Assembly: GCA_012934845.2 (NCBI GenBank)
Contig: WNNJ02000402.1
Coordinates: 1-64,000 of the forward strand
Source: Pomphorhynchus laevis
Taxonomy: Eukaryota > Acanthocephala > Palaeacanthocephala > Echinorhynchida > Pomphorhynchidae
DNA: 64,000 nt
Direction: 5' to 3'
Part shown: one piece after another, positions 62,577 to 64,000 of the stretch
Layout: every line of letters begins with the position of its first letter
Position numbering within the stretch: position 1 is the first letter of the stretch
Notes under the pieces: model-generated
What the model saw: only the letters and a program-made list of their open reading frames with translations
Databases searched by the model: none
Told to the model about the DNA's origin: nothing
Position numbers and translations under genes: made by a program

Positions 62577-64000
62577 ACTCTTTCGCCACAGCACACGGTT
62601 TCCGCCTCGGTCTCCTCAACACTAGATCTATTCTCAATAAATCCGATCTTATCCTCAACCTATTCACCAAGCAATCCATCGATCTCTTCTGCCTCACCGA
62701 ATCCTGGCACTCAGATTCCGACGACCTTTCCATTCGCCGTCTGCTCTCTGCCGGTTGCTCCCTAGTCGAATCCGCCCGCCCCCTCAGCTCATGCCCTTCT
62801 AAATTTTCTAATAATGGCGCATCGTCGCATTCGCGCGTCACCCTGCGTCTCTTTGCAAAATCAATCCCCCTTTCAGTCCTTGCTCTTTTGAATTGCTCAC
62901 TTGTCGTTATTCTAACCCGATCACTCTAGATCTCGCCATTGTATACCGTCCTGGTTCATCAGCTCCTACAGCCTTATTTTTTACCGAACTCGCTGACCTC
63001 CTTTCTCATTGTTCTTTGTCCTCAATCCCTTCACTCGTTCTAGGCGACTTCAATATCCGCCTAGACCGCCCCTCTTCCACGGATTCCATCCGGTTCATCA
63101 ACATTCTATCCAACTACAATTACAAACTAATCTCCACTGCCCCCACACATATACTTGGTGGTGCACTCGACATCATCGCTGTTCCCGATCATTTTGCTGC
63201 CTACACCTCACTGTCCATCTCTGATCCTGGTCTATCCGATCACTTTCTTATCACCCTTGATCTCACTCGCAACCACACCCTCCTCACACACCTACAATCC
63301 TACGTCGCCCTTGGAGAAATCTTGACCTCTCCCTTCTCCGCTCTGCCTTACTCAAATCGTCTCTATCATTACCCACAATAACATATTCATCTCCTCACGA
63401 TCTCGCCTTTCTTTTCGACTCTGAACTCACATCCACTCTCGATATTTTCTTGGCATTCAAGTCTCACCCACACCGTCGCTTGCACCGTGCCCCATGGTTT
63501 GATATCAAATGCCTACTATCAAAGCGTCGACTCCGCCATGCTTTTCGAGTCTATCACCACTCTCTCAGACGTGATTTCCGCTCGATCACTCCGTCTTTCC
63601 GTGATTCCTATCTTGCTCTTCGCCAGTCTCATCTCAACCTACTACGTACCAAATGCAACTCCTTCTGGCAGCATAAAATCATCACTTCATTCAACTCTAA
63701 GACTCTCTGGCATACTTTTAACTCAATCCTTGCTCGCTCCTCTTCGCCATGCAACATCAATGCCAATGATTATTCGTCATTTCTCCAGACTAAAGTATCC
63801 ACGTTGCTCTCTCACACCCCGGTCTCCATCATATCCCACTCTGCCCAGTCTACTCTCATCCTTCCGGAACTCTTTCATCTTCTCCCTGTCTCACCTACAG
63901 AAGTATCATCTGTCCTCATGTCCTTGCCCAACAAAACCTCACCTGCCGATCCCCTGCCTACTCACATATTAAAATCTATATGCTCATCGATATCCCCATT
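62540..64000 (+). pseudogene. CR1/L2-like LINE ORF2: AP endonuclease and RT start (partial)
   Basis: Endonuclease begins FRLGLLNTRSILNKSDLILN and DLFCLTESWHSDSDDL (catalytic glutamate). After a frame change at about 62800-62870 it continues LDLAIVYRPGSSAPTALFF, SLVLGDFNIRLDRPSS, ALDIIAVPDHF and LSDHFLITLDL (catalytic SDH). Another change near 63380 leads to SPHDLAFLFDSELTSTLDIF, RAPWFDIKCLLSKRRLRHAF and LPNKTSPADPLPTHILKSI, the N-terminal RT region of CR1/L2 elements, open to the window end. Two frame changes, so inactive as it stands. Confidence 0.75.

Larger units (their letters stand above)
61401..64000 (+). mobile_element. CR1/L2-like LINE, 5' half, runs off the window
   Basis: 5' UTR with a 13-bp repeat (ACAACCATCGACG, four times, about 61497-61548), ORF1 (61551-62576), then ORF2 with an AP endonuclease and the start of the RT. 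Strongly pyrimidine-rich plus strand, unlike its surroundings. It interrupts the end of the satellite. A 3' end is not in the window. Confidence 0.8.

Overview
This is an AT-rich metazoan (most likely invertebrate) nuclear window dominated by retroelements. Evidence for an animal: one split host gene with long introns and GT..AG junctions; Penelope-like elements (PLEs) with GIY-YIG endonuclease; several LINE clades (RTE/Rex3-like, CR1/L2-like, I/Jockey-like, and a type with a C-terminal restriction-like endonuclease, RLE); and tandem repeats carrying type I hammerhead ribozymes, like the 'retrozymes' and SINE-hammerhead elements known from invertebrates. I cannot name the species.

Layout. 1-3.2 kb: four alternating inverted copies of one PLE 3' end. 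3.3-4.8 kb: a large foldback and a repeat cluster with hammerhead-like hairpins. 4.9-8.6 kb: a decayed RTE-like LINE and an RLE LINE tail, both minus. 8.6-11.4 kb: mostly featureless, with a pyrimidine-rich block and one doubtful small ORF. 11.4-13.7 kb: a 462-bp tandem repeat with a hammerhead in each unit. 13.8-16.6 kb: two PLEs head to head, one fused in frame to an I-like LINE. 18.5-39.1 kb: a host gene of six exons, assembled here, encoding a 265-aa perilipin-like (PAT family) protein. Its introns hold a 440-bp tRNA-like/hammerhead repeat, a 351-bp repeat with a textbook hammerhead, more of the 462-bp family, an RLE LINE, a near-complete RTE LINE and PLE fragments. 40-46 kb: an RLE fragment, then a 1240-codon ORF fusing a reverse transcriptase/RLE to an intronless ubiquilin-like segment, then PLE and RTE fragments. 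46-61.4 kb: about twenty copies of a ~515-bp satellite whose majority sequence is a type I hammerhead, interrupted by two LINEs. 61.4-64 kb: the 5' half of a CR1/L2-like LINE running off the end.

How the parts may work together: PLEs (a possible reverse transcriptase source) and hammerhead repeats lie side by side throughout, consistent with PLE-driven mobilisation of circular hammerhead RNAs (inference from published retrozyme models). The two strongest novelties are the RT-RLE-ubiquilin fusion ORF and the coexistence of at least four distinct hammerhead repeat families, one with a tRNA-like pol III promoter.
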